NCBI RefSeq assembly: GCF_017488845.2
Contig: NZ_CP083370.1
Location: forward strand, 1,116,001 to 1,180,000
Reading direction: 5' to 3'
Origin: Ensifer canadensis
Lineage (GTDB): Bacteria; Pseudomonadota; Alphaproteobacteria; Rhizobiales; Rhizobiaceae
DNA: 64,000 nt
Program-made: the position numbers and the translations under genes
Shown: positions 44,152-53,139 of the stretch, one piece after another
Layout: each line of letters opens with the position of its first letter
Position numbering within the stretch: the first letter of the stretch is position 1
Notes under the pieces: generated by a model
What the model saw: the letters and a program-made list of their open reading frames with translations, nothing else
The model's database searches: none
Told to the model about the DNA's origin: nothing

Positions 44152-44178
44152 AAAAAGGTGGCTTTGGCCGCCTTTTTT
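44152..44178. terminator. Bidirectional terminator between the MerR and methyltransferase genes
   Basis: AAAAAGGTGGC-TTTG-GCCGCCTTTTTT, with one G-U pair, between convergent genes; A-run and T-run flank the stem on either side. Confidence 0.9.
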
Positions 44179-44197
44179 ATTGTCTATAAGCAGCCGA

Positions 44198-44671
44198 TCA
44201 GATCCAGCGGCTCGTATGCCGGCAGTAGCGCTCGAACTCGAAGCCGAAGCGCGAAAGCAGATGCCGCTCCTCGTTGCGAATGGCGAAGATCGTGGTCAAC
44301 ATCACCGCCGCAATCGCCATGATGAAGAACCAAGGATTGAGTGTGATCAGGCCAAAGCCGATCATCATCAGCGTGTAGCCGAGATAGATCGGATTGCGCG
44401 TGAAGCGGAACGGTCCGTAGGTGACAAGGCACGTGGCGCACCGCTGCGGAAGTACGGCGGTGTGGCGATCCAGCAGCGTCTTGACGGCCCAGAGATCGAG
44501 CCAGATTGCTGTCGCGACAAGGATGGCGCCCGAAATCCAAGGCACCCAGCCGTGGCCATGAACCACCGGGATGGGCGAATATCGTGCAAGCAGCAAGGCT
44601 GCGAGGGTGGCGGTCCCGTAGAGCAGGGCCGGCCATGGGAAACTCAGCGGCTTGGCACGATAGGCATTCAT
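44198..44671 (-). CDS. Isoprenylcysteine carboxyl methyltransferase (ICMT/PEMT)-family membrane protein
   Basis: 157-residue membrane protein with about four hydrophobic segments. GPFRFTRNPIYLGYTLMMIGFGL (about 87-109) and the C-terminal NEERHLLSRFGFEFERYC motif are the S-adenosylmethionine-binding features of the ICMT/PEMT family. Bacterial members methylate varied substrates; the one here is unknown. Three bases separate its start from the stop of the upstream gene, so they are probably cotranscribed. Confidence 0.85.
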   Translation of the reverse strand: MNAYRAKPLSFPWPALLYGTATLAALLLARYSPIPVVHGHGWVPWISGAILVATAIWLDLWAVKTLLDRHTAVLPQRCATCLVTYGPFRFTRNPIYLGYTLMMIGFGLITLNPWFFIMAIAAVMLTTIFAIRNEERHLLSRFGFEFERYCRHTSRWI

Positions 44672-44674
44672 GTC

Positions 44675-45682
44675 CTAGTCCCCTGATTGCACGTCCATTG
44701 TGCACTGGCCGGCGATTCGCGCAATGCGTTCATCCGTGTTCACGTTGATCTTTCCCCTGTTCAGGTCGTCGAACAGGTTCTGTTCCACCAGACGGTCGAG
44801 CGTACATCCGCAAAAGGCGTCACAAGGCACGGCCGGATTGCCACGGCCGCAGGCCTCGACGCAGTTGGTGCGGTAGGCCTGCTTGGGATCCGGCAGTGTC
44901 GGCGGCGAGACCAGTGAGAAGAGATAGACCAATCCGATGAGCAGCGGCTGGTGGAGGAGGTATATGGCCAGACTGTGACGCCCCCCGAAGATCAGCGCTT
45001 TCGTCCACAGCCGTCTCTTTCCGTCGTTCACCGGGCGCTTGGCAAGCCATGCCATCAGGCGTGCATGCACAAGCTTTGCGGTGCCGAGACCGAGGAGGAA
45101 CGGTGCGAGCCACGGCAGCAGCGGCACGTAGTCGTTCGAGCGCGGAATCGTTTCGGAAAGGCCGACCCACCAGAGATAGGGTGCGTCGAAGATCGCAGAG
45201 CGGAGATAGAGCGGAGCGGCAAAGGCGGCGGCTGCAGCCACGAACGAAACGATTGCCGGAAGCGGCAGGAAGAGAAGGCCGACGAGGCTCGCCGCGGCAA
45301 TCGAATGGAGGATCCCGAAAAATATGAAGGTGTTGGGGAAGGCGAACCAGGTCGCAATGCTGATAACCGCGGCCGCGCCGGCAATCTTGGCAAAACGACG
45401 CATGAAGGCATCGAAACGTATCCTCGGCCGTTGCCCGAGCACGAGGCTGTAGCCCGCCAGAAACAGGAAGCTGCTGGCGATCAGGCGCGCAAAAATCTTC
45501 CACCCGCCGGTACCGGCGGTCCCAGCCGCGACATAGCCAAAGAATTCCAGATCCCAGACGAAATGGTAAAGCGCCATGGCCACCAGTGCCAGGCCGCGCA
45601 GCACATCGATAAAGACGAGCCGGCGATGGGCGCTCGTCGTTGGTTGCGGTTCAGCGGTTGAGGTCATGTTGCTATCGGACAT
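44675..45682 (-). CDS. DUF1624/HGSNAT-type membrane protein with Cys-rich C-terminus
   Basis: 335-residue inner-membrane protein with about eight helices. RRLVFIDVLRGLALVAMALYHFVWDLEFFG is the N-terminal hallmark of DUF1624 (heparan-alpha-glucosaminide acetyltransferase-like acyltransferases). The last 70 residues form a soluble tail with a cysteine cluster (NCVEACGRGNPAVPCDAFCGCTLDRL), suggesting disulfides or a metal site. I prefer ATG 45682, because AGGA is correctly spaced for it but lies on top of ATG 45694. Acceptor substrate unknown. Confidence 0.82.
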   Translation of the reverse strand: MSDSNMTSTAEPQPTTSAHRRLVFIDVLRGLALVAMALYHFVWDLEFFGYVAAGTAGTGGWKIFARLIASSFLFLAGYSLVLGQRPRIRFDAFMRRFAKIAGAAAVISIATWFAFPNTFIFFGILHSIAAASLVGLLFLPLPAIVSFVAAAAAFAAPLYLRSAIFDAPYLWWVGLSETIPRSNDYVPLLPWLAPFLLGLGTAKLVHARLMAWLAKRPVNDGKRRLWTKALIFGGRHSLAIYLLHQPLLIGLVYLFSLVSPPTLPDPKQAYRTNCVEACGRGNPAVPCDAFCGCTLDRLVEQNLFDDLNRGKINVNTDERIARIAGQCTMDVQSGD

Positions 45683-45814
45683 GGTGTTCGCCATCCTGTT
45701 GGCGCCAATGAGATTGGCAGGTCAGGCTTGCGCCAGACCGGCTTTGATTGCTTGGAAATGGAATATACGGCTGGATTCCCGTCCTGAGATATCCGAGACG
45801 CGTGGCGCGAGCAG

Positions 45815-46507
45815 TTAGCGGGCGGCGTCTTCCAACAGGGCCGCGCGCGCCTCCGAGAAGAACTGCCGGCGGGTCAGAACGAAAATGACGAAGATTGTCA
45901 GGCCGACGAAGGCGTAGGGGCTGATGAACCAGCCGAGATAGCCGATCGACAGGAAGATCGCCCTGAGACCGGCATTGAAGTGCTTTGCGGCGAGCACGTT
46001 CATGCGCACCGCGCGTTCGGCCGCGATCTCGGCGGCGTGCCGGTCGCGTATCATGTCCGCCGTCATCGGTATGCCGCCCATGAGGATCGAGCAGTAGTTG
46101 AACAGGCGATAGGACCAGCCGAACTTGAAGAAGGAATAGCCGAAGAGGCAGGTGAGCCCGGCGACCTTCAGCTCGAAGGCCGTTCGGCCCCCGTGGAAGA
46201 CATAGGGCATGTCGGCGAAGATCATCTGCACCTGCTCGGTCGCGCCCAAGAGAGCGAAGCAGCCGCCGAGCGCAAAGATTGTTGTCGAAGCGAAGAAGGC
46301 GGTGCCCGCCTGCAGCCCGGCGATGATCTGGGTGTCGATCATTTTCAGGTCTCGGTTGAGCGAATTGCGAATCCACCGGCCACGATGCTCGTTCATCAGC
46401 CGCGTGAGACTGATGCGTTTGAAGCCACGGGTACCGTCTGTTGCCCAGCTGAAGCCGGCCCACAGCAGGATGAACACGGTAAGTGCTATGTAATCTTCGA
46501 AGGTCAT
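45815..46507 (-). CDS. DUF599 family membrane protein
   Basis: 230-residue protein with about four membrane segments (MTFEDYIALTVFILLWAGFSW; a glycine-rich pair near residues 70-95; two at the C-terminus). The AVRMNVLAAKHFNAGLRAIFLSIGYLGWFISP block is the conserved core of DUF599. No function is assigned to the family. Start at ATG 46507; the reading from 46633 adds basic non-coding sequence. It is transcribed toward the acyltransferase gene 132 bp away. Confidence 0.85.
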   Translation of the reverse strand: MTFEDYIALTVFILLWAGFSWATDGTRGFKRISLTRLMNEHRGRWIRNSLNRDLKMIDTQIIAGLQAGTAFFASTTIFALGGCFALLGATEQVQMIFADMPYVFHGGRTAFELKVAGLTCLFGYSFFKFGWSYRLFNYCSILMGGIPMTADMIRDRHAAEIAAERAVRMNVLAAKHFNAGLRAIFLSIGYLGWFISPYAFVGLTIFVIFVLTRRQFFSEARAALLEDAAR

Positions 46508-46694
46508 ACACGTGTTTTTGGCATGGCTTTTGGAAATTGCAAGGTGGGCGCGCCTGTGGAGAATCGGCGCTGCATCAACTAGTGTGATGAAATTGCGGCG
46601 GAATTTCTTCCCGCAAAAATGCGCGAACCCCAACGTTTGCTGTGTTGACCGGAGTGCGGATGCGCCCCTGTCACCTTTTCGCCATATTTCACCG

Positions 46695-46723
46695 TTGCGT
46701 CTTTACACTTTCTTCAGTATGGA
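46695..46723 (+). promoter_or_regulatory. Candidate promoter of the 33-residue membrane protein gene
   Basis: TTGCGT (46695-46700), 17-base spacer, TATGGA (46718-46723). It would give a leader of about 55 bases to the ATG at 46786. Confidence 0.5.
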
Positions 46724-46785
46724 TTGCGCCATGCACGGGCCCTTGATGTGTGGCCCGCAGCCGTTGAGAGTTTTTCGGAGACATC

Positions 46786-46887
46786 ATGGACAATACAATA
46801 CAGAAGTCTTGCTGGGGCGTGACTGCTCGCGCCGTAGCCGGTTTCGCTGGCGTTCTTGTTCTTGCTTATCTTTTCGGCGGCCTTTGA
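46786..46887 (+). CDS. 33-residue single-pass membrane protein
   Basis: A short gene that standard length cut-offs miss. The peptide has a polar N-terminus (MDNTIQKSCWGVTARAV) and one hydrophobic helix (AGFAGVLVLAYLFGGL) running to the end. CGGAG lies 5 bases before the ATG, a promoter-like pair lies upstream, and a strong terminator begins 23 bp after the stop, so the unit is complete and autonomous. Function unknown; comparable small proteins often bind larger membrane complexes. Confidence 0.7.
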   Translation: MDNTIQKSCWGVTARAVAGFAGVLVLAYLFGGL

Positions 46888-46909
46888 TACCCAAAAGTCC
46901 TCTGATTGA

Positions 46910-46940
46910 CAGCGCGGCTTCCCGGAAGCCGCGCTGTTTT
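46910..46940 (+). terminator. Terminator after the 33-residue protein gene
   Basis: Twelve-pair perfect stem CAGCGCGGCTTC/GAAGCCGCGCTG with a three-base loop, then TTTT. Confidence 0.92.
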
Positions 46941-47199
46941 GATTCCGGGCAGTCGTATCGCGGGTTCGGGCGGCTGCGGACCGAATCGTCGGCGCAATGT
47001 CGCACCAACGGGAACTTATGTCGGTTGATCGCCTGATCGACAGGGATAGGATGGCTTAGAGTTTGATCCTATATCTAAGGGTGACGGTATTGCTTCGGTC
47101 CTGAGGAGGGATCGAGTTTGTATCGACTGTGCAATCATGCATATGACCGCATCCGGCGATGGGCCGGCGGCATATGTTCAGGCTCCGGGCAGGCAATTC

Positions 47200-48600
47200 A
47201 TGTTTCTTTCCGTCTTCGACGTCTTCAAGATCGGCATTGGTCCTTCGAGTTCGCATACGATGGGCCCGATGTCGGCCGCCAATCGCTTTCTCGAACTCAT
47301 CCTGTCCGACGAATGGCCGCGTCCGTCGCATGCCTCCGTCGCCGCCATCAAGGTCAGCCTGCACGGCTCGCTTGCCCACACCGGCATCGGCCATGGTTCG
47401 GGCAGGGCGGTTGTGCTCGGGCTTGTCGGCGAGCGTCCCGATCGCGTCGACCCCGACCGCATGGATGCACTGATCGACGACGTCGAGCGCACCGGGCGCA
47501 TAACGCCGCCGGGCCATCCATCTTACGAATTTCAGCCGAAGACCGATCTGATCTTCGACAAGAAGGTGCCCTTGCCAGGCCACGCCAACGGCATGTCCTT
47601 TTCGGCCTTCGACAAGGACGGCCGCCTTCTGCTCAAGCGCATCTACTATTCGATCGGTGGCGGTTTCGTCGTGACCGATACGGAACTCGAAGCGATGCGC
47701 GCTTCCAAGAACAAGCCTGCTGGCGTCAAGGTCCCGTTCCCCTTCAGCACTGCCCACGAAATGCTCGACATGGCCGCCCGCTCCGGCATGACCATCGCGC
47801 AGATGAAGCGGGCAAACGAAGAAACCACCATGTCGCCGCAGGAACTGAATGAGGGGCTCGACCGCATCTGGGGCGCAATGAGCAGCTGCATCGACCGCGG
47901 CCTTAGCCAGGACGGCATCATGCCCGGTGGTCTCAAGGTGCGCCGGCGCGCCCGCTCCATTCACGACAAGCTGCAGGAAGAGTGGCGCTCCAACAAGATC
48001 AACCCGCTGCTCGCCAACGACTGGTTGAGCGTCTACGCCATGGCGGTGAACGAAGAAAACGCCGCCGGCGGCCGCGTTGTGACGTCGCCGACGAACGGTG
48101 CCGCCGGCGTCGTTCCGGCGACCATCCGCTATTACATGCATTTCCACGACGATGCCGATCAGGACGGCGTTCGCGACTATCTGCTGACGGCAGCTGCCAT
48201 CGGCGGTATCATCAAACACAACGCCTCCATTTCAGGCGCCGAAGTCGGCTGTCAGGGCGAGGTCGGTTCGGCCTCGGCCATGGCGGCAGCGGGCCTTGCT
48301 GCTGTCATGGGCGGTTCTCCGGAGCAGATCGAAAACGCCGCCGAGATCGCGCTCGAACATCATCTCGGCATGACCTGCGATCCGGTCGCCGGCCTGGTAC
48401 AGGTGCCTTGCATCGAACGAAACGCACTCGGCGCCGTCAAGGCCGTTACTGCAGCGTCGCTGGCGCTCAAGGGCGATGGTCAGCATTTCGTGCCGCTCGA
48501 TGCCTGCATCGAAACCATGCGCCAGACCGGCGTCGACATGAACGAGAAATACAAGGAAACGTCCACCGGCGGCCTGGCGGTCAATGTCGTCGAATGTTGA
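47200..48600 (+). CDS. sdaA: L-serine dehydratase (iron-sulfur, single chain)
   Basis: 466-residue L-serine ammonia-lyase with a [4Fe-4S] cluster, turning L-serine into pyruvate and ammonia. The N-terminal beta domain starts [21 protein letters not shown]; the alpha domain holds the cluster cysteines in [28 protein letters not shown]. Start at ATG 47200 (MFLSVFDVF); the reading from 47137 adds 21 unconserved residues. The region 46941-47199 shows a 7-bp inverted repeat (ATAGGAT/ATCCTAT, 47046-47072) but no recognised riboswitch. Confidence 0.96.
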   Translation: MFLSVFDVFKIGIGPSSSHTMGPMSAANRFLELILSDEWPRPSHASVAAIKVSLHGSLAHTGIGHGSGRAVVLGLVGERPDRVDPDRMDALIDDVERTGRITPPGHPSYEFQPKTDLIFDKKVPLPGHANGMSFSAFDKDGRLLLKRIYYSIGGGFVVTDTELEAMRASKNKPAGVKVPFPFSTAHEMLDMAARSGMTIAQMKRANEETTMSPQELNEGLDRIWGAMSSCIDRGLSQDGIMPGGLKVRRRARSIHDKLQEEWRSNKINPLLANDWLSVYAMAVNEENAAGGRVVTSPTNGAAGVVPATIRYYMHFHDDADQDGVRDYLLTAAAIGGIIKHNASISGAEVGCQGEVGSASAMAAAGLAAVMGGSPEQIENAAEIALEHHLGMTCDPVAGLVQVPCIERNALGAVKAVTAASLALKGDGQHFVPLDACIETMRQTGVDMNEKYKETSTGGLAVNVVEC

Positions 48601-48677
48601 GCGGCGCACGAACGATTGTGGATGACGCTGCGCAATTCGCTTGACCGTGACGGCCGGACGGGTGTTCAAAAACAGCC

Positions 48678-49115
48678 ATGTCTCTGCATCTCATAAAGCT
48701 CTGCGTCGGAGCGGAATCGATCGATGATCTGCGCGAATGGGTTTCGCGCAAGGCCCTGGCTGCAATTGCCGCCGGCCTTGAACCGCATTCATACCACACC
48801 ACCCGAATGGTGCCGAAACGCATGGACGAGCTGCTGGAAGGCGGCTCGCTCTATTGGGTCATCAAGGGTCAGGTTCAGGCGCGCCAACCGCTGATCGGTA
48901 TCGAAACCTTTACGGACGGTGAGGGGATCGGTCGCTGCAATCTGCTGCTCGGACCCGAAGTCGTTGAAACGGAGCTGCAGCCGCGTCGGGCCTTCCAGGG
49001 CTGGCGCTATCTCAAGGCTAACGAAGCGCCTCGAGATCTGGCGTCGCTTTCGGGCGATGGGGCCGAAATGCCTCTCGAGCTCCGGCGCGAGCTTGCCGAA
49101 CTCGGTCTGCTCTAA
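48678..49115 (+). CDS. DUF1489 family protein
   Basis: 145-residue cytosolic protein matching DUF1489, found widely in alphaproteobacteria and without known function. The N-terminal MSLHLIKLCVGAESIDDLREW and the GGSLYWVIKGQVQARQPLIGIE segment are the conserved parts, and RAFQGWRYLK is near the end. It lies 77 bp after sdaA on the same strand. Confidence 0.88.
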   Translation: MSLHLIKLCVGAESIDDLREWVSRKALAAIAAGLEPHSYHTTRMVPKRMDELLEGGSLYWVIKGQVQARQPLIGIETFTDGEGIGRCNLLLGPEVVETELQPRRAFQGWRYLKANEAPRDLASLSGDGAEMPLELRRELAELGLL

Positions 49116-49118
49116 GAG

Positions 49119-49162
49119 CCTTTCCAGGAAGAGTGCGAAGCGGTTTTCCGCCAGGAAACGCG
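49119..49162 (+). repeat. Dispersed palindromic repeat B, direct copy
   Basis: About 44 bp whose core AGTGCGAAGCGGTTT and CCGCCAGGAAA matches the inverted copy at 28818-28863. It starts 4 bp after the DUF1489 gene. With the GCTCCGT/ACGGAGC hairpin (49192-49210) and the repeat at 49217 it makes a mosaic of about 200 bp. Confidence 0.65.
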
Positions 49163-49216
49163 AAGAACCAAAGAAATAGAACGCTTCAATGGCTCCGTTT
49201 AGGACGGAGCGCTCAA

Positions 49217-49320
49217 CTGCATGTTTCCTTAAATCCTATTCGATTTAAGGATAAAAACATGCAGCAATTCAAAGAGCTGCAGCGACCTTTGCGCGTCTAA
49301 TAAGACGCGCGGCGCTGTGG
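49217..49320 (+). repeat. RIME-like structured repeat A, copy 1
   Basis: 104 bp, nearly identical to 61785-61889 and related to 53808-53904. Three stems are seen: CCTTAAATC/GATTTAAGG with loop CTATTC; GCAGC/GCTGC; and a long terminal stem CTGCAGCG...GCGCGTCT-AATA-AGACGCGC...CGCTGTGG. Size and twin large palindromes match the rhizobial RIME class (recollection of the family). Confidence 0.85.
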
Positions 49321-49327
49321 CCAGACG

Positions 49328-49351
49328 AAAAAGGCGGCCGAAGCCGCCTTT
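49328..49351 (-). terminator. Terminator of the 89-residue minus-strand gene
   Basis: On the minus strand, AAAGGCGGC-TTCG-GCCGCCTTT followed by TT; it ends 15 bp after the stop of the gene at 49366. Confidence 0.85.
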
Positions 49352-49365
49352 CAATCTCAGTCTAT

Positions 49366-49635
49366 TCAAAGGATGCGCATCTTCAGCGGGTGGCGACGAC
49401 CGGGTGCCGTCACGTGAAGATGGATGCCGGCGCGTGGCTGTGTCGAGCGCCAGGCGCGTGCACCATGGGTCAAGAGCATGCCTACCAGATCCTTGGTCTT
49501 CGCCTTCGGGCGGTTCAGACCGAGATCGGCAATGCGCATCGCTGCCTCATGCAGCGGATGCAGATTGATGCGCGACGGTTTCGCCCGTCGCCCGGGCAAG
49601 GGAGTGACACCCGGAACATTCTCGTTCATTGCCAT
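49366..49635 (-). CDS. Hypothetical basic protein
   Basis: 89-residue basic protein of unknown function with no signal peptide or membrane segment. The middle (HPLHEAAMRIADLGLNRPKAKTKDLVGMLLTHGARAW) looks helical. A GAGG site 9 bases before ATG 49635 and a terminator 15 bp after the stop support it as a real gene; an overlapping + strand frame lacks both. ATG 49629 is an alternative start. Confidence 0.6.
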   Translation of the reverse strand: MAMNENVPGVTPLPGRRAKPSRINLHPLHEAAMRIADLGLNRPKAKTKDLVGMLLTHGARAWRSTQPRAGIHLHVTAPGRRHPLKMRIL

Positions 49636-49710
49636 AACTAACCTCGTACGCTTTACAAAACCGAGGAGGGTGGTCGGACTAACAGATCGGCCACCGAAAC
49701 TAAATGCCGT

Positions 49711-51228
49711 CTACTGCTGGGCAGCCCAGCAGGAAATGCCTTTCTTCTTCAACGTCTTGCATGCGTTTACCGCTGCATTCTGGTCGTCGAACCCGCCAAA
49801 ACGAGCGCGGTAGAGCTGAGCACCGCCATTGCTGAAGGCGACCGTAAAGGGCGTTGCCTTGCTGAGCGCCTTGCCACCCTTGTCCTTGGCGTTGCCGAGC
49901 AGGGTCATGGCCTGTTCCTTGTCCGGCGTCGCACCGATCTGGATGACCCAACCCTGGGGCTGCGGTACAGCCTGCGGCTCGGCTTCGGCTGCGACCGGCT
50001 CGCGCTTGGGAACGGAGTTGGTGATCTGACCGTCGACCATGCCTGCGGCAACCGGCTGACGCGACAGCTTAATGCTCTGGGCGTCAAGCGTATTGGGGAC
50101 GATCTTCGGCGACAGGACCGGGTTGTCCGATGCGCGCTTGGTGCCGGCATAGGCCATCTGCACGCTGTTGGTATTTTCGCCACTGTAGCGCACGGACGGA
50201 ACCGGTCCGGTGTTCGGCAGGTCGAGGCCAGCGGCAGCTGCGACCGGGCTGGAGACCGGCGTTTCCGCGACCTGCGCGACAGCGATAGGCTCTTCGGCGA
50301 CAGGCGCAACCGGCGTCGGTGCGGTTTCAGCGATCAGGTTGCCACCGCCGCGGCGCGATGCCGCCGGCATGTACTTTGCCACCAGGCGACGCATCTGGGC
50401 GTCACGGCTGGCGCCAGAGGTGCCGCCCATGACGACGGCGACGATGCTGCGACCCTCGAGTTGAGCAGAGGTCACCAGGTTGAAGCCTGAGGCACGGGTG
50501 TAGCCTGTCTTGATGCCATCGACGCCACGCACATTGCCAAGCAGGCGATTGTGGTTGCCGATCGTCTGCTTGCCGAAGCGGAAGCTGCGCGTGGAGAAGT
50601 AATCGTAATACTGTGGAAAATGCTGGCGAAGCGCGAGGCCGAGGCGTGCCTGATCGCGGGCCGTGGTGCGCTGTTCGGTATTCGGCAGGCCGTTGGCGTT
50701 GCGATAGGTGGTGCGGGTCATGCCGAGCGCACGCGCCTTGTTGGTCATCATGCGGGCAAAACGCTGCTCCGAGCCACCCAGCAGTTCGCCAAGCGCCGTC
50801 GAGGCGTCATTGGCGGAACGGGTGACGAGCGACAGGATCGCCTGCTCGACCGTGATCGATTGCCCCGCGCGCACGCCGAGCTTCGAAGGCGGTTCGGCGG
50901 AAGCGTTCTTGGAGAAGGGAACAGGCGTTGACTTGCTGATCCGACCGGCTTCGAGCGCCTCGAACGCCAGATAAAGCGTCATCATCTTGGTCAGCGAAGC
51001 GGGGTAGCGCAACTCGTCGGCATCTTCGCCGTAGAGAACCTTGCCGGTTTTCGCGTCGACGACGATGCCCGAATACTTCGGGTTGGCCAAAGCGGGTGCT
51101 GCGAAGGCAACCGATGCGACGGCGCCCGCAAGGACGATCCGTCCTACCATCTTTGAAAAGGCGCCGAACGGGCGTTTCGCGAGATCAAGAAAACCTGATT
51201 GGGACACTACGCTGCTCTTCATTCTCAT
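49711..51228 (-). CDS. D-alanyl-D-alanine carboxypeptidase with SPOR domain
   Basis: 505-residue penicillin-binding protein of peptidase family S11 (DacA/DacF type), trimming the terminal D-Ala of peptidoglycan stem peptides in the periplasm. A long signal peptide (1-49, ending APALA) precedes the active-site motifs SLTK (Ser78, Lys81), SAN (138-140) and KTG (KTGYTRASG). A proline/alanine-rich linker of about 130 residues leads to a C-terminal SPOR domain (about 425-505, GWVIQIGATPDKEQAMTLL), which binds denuded septal glycan and suggests a division-site role. ATG 51222 is a possible alternative start. Confidence 0.93.
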   Translation of the reverse strand: MRMKSSVVSQSGFLDLAKRPFGAFSKMVGRIVLAGAVASVAFAAPALANPKYSGIVVDAKTGKVLYGEDADELRYPASLTKMMTLYLAFEALEAGRISKSTPVPFSKNASAEPPSKLGVRAGQSITVEQAILSLVTRSANDASTALGELLGGSEQRFARMMTNKARALGMTRTTYRNANGLPNTEQRTTARDQARLGLALRQHFPQYYDYFSTRSFRFGKQTIGNHNRLLGNVRGVDGIKTGYTRASGFNLVTSAQLEGRSIVAVVMGGTSGASRDAQMRRLVAKYMPAASRRGGGNLIAETAPTPVAPVAEEPIAVAQVAETPVSSPVAAAAGLDLPNTGPVPSVRYSGENTNSVQMAYAGTKRASDNPVLSPKIVPNTLDAQSIKLSRQPVAAGMVDGQITNSVPKREPVAAEAEPQAVPQPQGWVIQIGATPDKEQAMTLLGNAKDKGGKALSKATPFTVAFSNGGAQLYRARFGGFDDQNAAVNACKTLKKKGISCWAAQQ

Positions 51229-51412
51229 GTCATGGGTGTTGTCCGGACGCCGCCTCCGGGAACGACCGTTCCTGAGACAGTATCGGCATAGCGTTACCAA
51301 TCGGTTTATGATGAATGATTGGTTTCCGGAATCGGACGCATTTGTACAGAGGTGATACCGGTGTAGCGCAATGGTGCGGCGCACAAGCCAGCATCACACC
51401 ACTTGGACAAAA

Positions 51413-52147
51413 TCAGGGCACGAGATGGCTTTTCACGAAGCCACCCACAGCATTGTCGATTTCGCGCCATTGCGGCAGCAGATTGCGGGAGAAGCGGTAA
51501 AGGACGACGAGATCCTTGCCGGCATGAATATCGCGCTGGCAGTCCGCACTCGTGGAGGCCTCGTTCGCGCGAGGCTCCAGACAGCGCACGACGTAGGGTG
51601 GCTCCTTTCCACGCGCAGCTGTGAAGAAGGCCTCGCCGGCATAGCTCGACGTCGCCTTGACGCCGTGCCGCGTCAACCCATTGGGGCCAGGGCCTGTGGC
51701 GCCCTCGAAGACCTGGGTGTAGATGGGGTCGAGCCGACCGGACATGTCGCGCGACATCGTGCTCTGCGCGATCTGCAGGAAGATCAGGGCCTCCGGACGG
51801 CTGACGTCATTGAAGAGGTTGCGGTTGTCGTCGCTGTACCCCTCGAGCGCTGGCCATGTCACGTAAACGTCGACCCGTTCGGCGATCGACGTCGCCCGCT
51901 GGTTTTCAAAGCGAATGACGTTGGCGGGCAGGCGTAGGTGATCCTGACCGATGAAGATATCGTAGGGCACGAGGCTTGACGTGTGGCCGGCCAGTGCGAG
52001 GTTTTCCCCGAACCAACGCCCCGACAGGGAAAGTGCGGCGGTGATCGCGGCAAGCAGGACAACGACCGCGGTGATCTTGTAGACGAAGCGCCTCGAAAGG
52101 AGCGGGCTGAGTTCCGGCTCCGAGTTCCCGTTGGAAGAGGTGCTCAT
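51413..52147 (-). CDS. Hypothetical membrane-anchored protein
   Basis: 244-residue protein with a polar N-terminus, one membrane segment (RRFVYKITAVVVLLAAITAALSLSG, about 22-45) and a periplasmic domain of about 200 residues. Conserved-looking segments are LRLPANVIRFENQR, VDVYVTWPALEGY and FSRNLLPQWREIDNAV. No catalytic motif is recognised. Start at ATG 52147; the frame extends further upstream but as low-quality basic sequence. Confidence 0.75.
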   Translation of the reverse strand: MSTSSNGNSEPELSPLLSRRFVYKITAVVVLLAAITAALSLSGRWFGENLALAGHTSSLVPYDIFIGQDHLRLPANVIRFENQRATSIAERVDVYVTWPALEGYSDDNRNLFNDVSRPEALIFLQIAQSTMSRDMSGRLDPIYTQVFEGATGPGPNGLTRHGVKATSSYAGEAFFTAARGKEPPYVVRCLEPRANEASTSADCQRDIHAGKDLVVLYRFSRNLLPQWREIDNAVGGFVKSHLVP

Positions 52148-52472
52148 CGATGGGGCGTCCCGTCGCGGTAGCCGCGCGATATGTGGCGGTTCAGCTGCCG
52201 CTGGTCGGTCGGCAGCGCAAGTTGGACTCTGGCAGGGGTGGCTTGCCTGACGCTGGTCGAAGGTGGTTAATTTTCGATTAAATAGGCGCGTCTTCCGCTT
52301 GTGCGCGCCTGATCTCGGCGCGCTGGGGTGGCCGAGAACAAGAAAGCCGGCTCCGAGGGACAGCGGAACCGGCCAGGGCCTGGTCTGAAACGGGGATGGG
52401 ACTGACCGAAGCCCGGATAACTGATCGCGGCGCGGGAAATCACCCAACCACGCCGCGGTCATTCTGTGAGGG
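52148..52472. other. Intergenic region with a terminator-like hairpin
   Basis: 325 bp between two minus-strand genes. A stem GCCGG...CCGGC (52346-52373, one mismatch) with an A-run on its left (TTTCTT on the minus strand) is a likely terminator for the LapG-like gene 100 bp away. The rest should hold the promoter of the gene ending at 51413; no boxes assigned. Confidence 0.5.
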
Positions 52473-53081
52473 TTACTGGGTGCGGACGCTGCCGACTGCG
52501 ACCGTGCGGCCATCCTGCAGCTTGACCCAGCGGCCAGCATGTTCGGTCGACTGCCGCTTGAGGTATGTGTATTCGGTATCCGACCACAGCAGCACTTTGT
52601 TGCGCATGTTGTCGAGGATGAAGTCGCCGCGATCGGTGCGCACGGTCAGGACCGCGTGGCCATCGCCATTCGGCTGAAGGACGACAGTGATCAAAAGGTC
52701 AGAGCCGGCGAAGCCGCTTTCGATGAGTTTGCGGCGCTTCAGCAAAACGTAGTCTTCGCAGTCGCCGACGCTGTCCGGGTAGGACCACTTTTCCTCGACG
52801 CCGTGGATTTCCATGTCGGTCATCGGCGTGACCCCCTGGTTGACGTCGTAGTTGACCTCGAGAATTTTCTGCCAGCTTTCGCGCGTCAGGACCATCGGGC
52901 CGCGATCGGCGCCGTTCGAGCGGCATTCGCCCGGATTGATCTTGCAGAACTCATAGTGGCCGATCGGCGGGTTGGTCGCACCGGTCACGGTCATGTTCGC
53001 CGGAAGGGCCATTGCGCCTTCGACCAGGCCGCCGGTCAAAAGTGCGGCGACAGCGATCATCTTGGTGATTGTCTTGAGCAT
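52473..53081 (-). CDS. Periplasmic transglutaminase-like cysteine protease (BTLCP/LapG-like)
   Basis: 202-residue secreted protein of the bacterial transglutaminase-like cysteine proteinase family, whose best known member LapG cleaves large surface adhesins. Signal peptide 1-25 (ending GAMA). The catalytic triad is C108 (SVGDCEDYVLLKR), H142 (GDGHAVLTVRT) and D157 (FILDN). GGGGAGAC precedes ATG 53081. No neighbouring lapD-type inhibitor or adhesin gene is present in the window, so its substrate is open. The upstream region is very AT-rich. Confidence 0.88.
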   Translation of the reverse strand: MLKTITKMIAVAALLTGGLVEGAMALPANMTVTGATNPPIGHYEFCKINPGECRSNGADRGPMVLTRESWQKILEVNYDVNQGVTPMTDMEIHGVEEKWSYPDSVGDCEDYVLLKRRKLIESGFAGSDLLITVVLQPNGDGHAVLTVRTDRGDFILDNMRNKVLLWSDTEYTYLKRQSTEHAGRWVKLQDGRTVAVGSVRTQ

Positions 53082-53139
53082 GATTGTCTCCCCGTTATGG
53101 TTCGACAATGGCACGGACATTTTTATCGCTGGCGAATAT

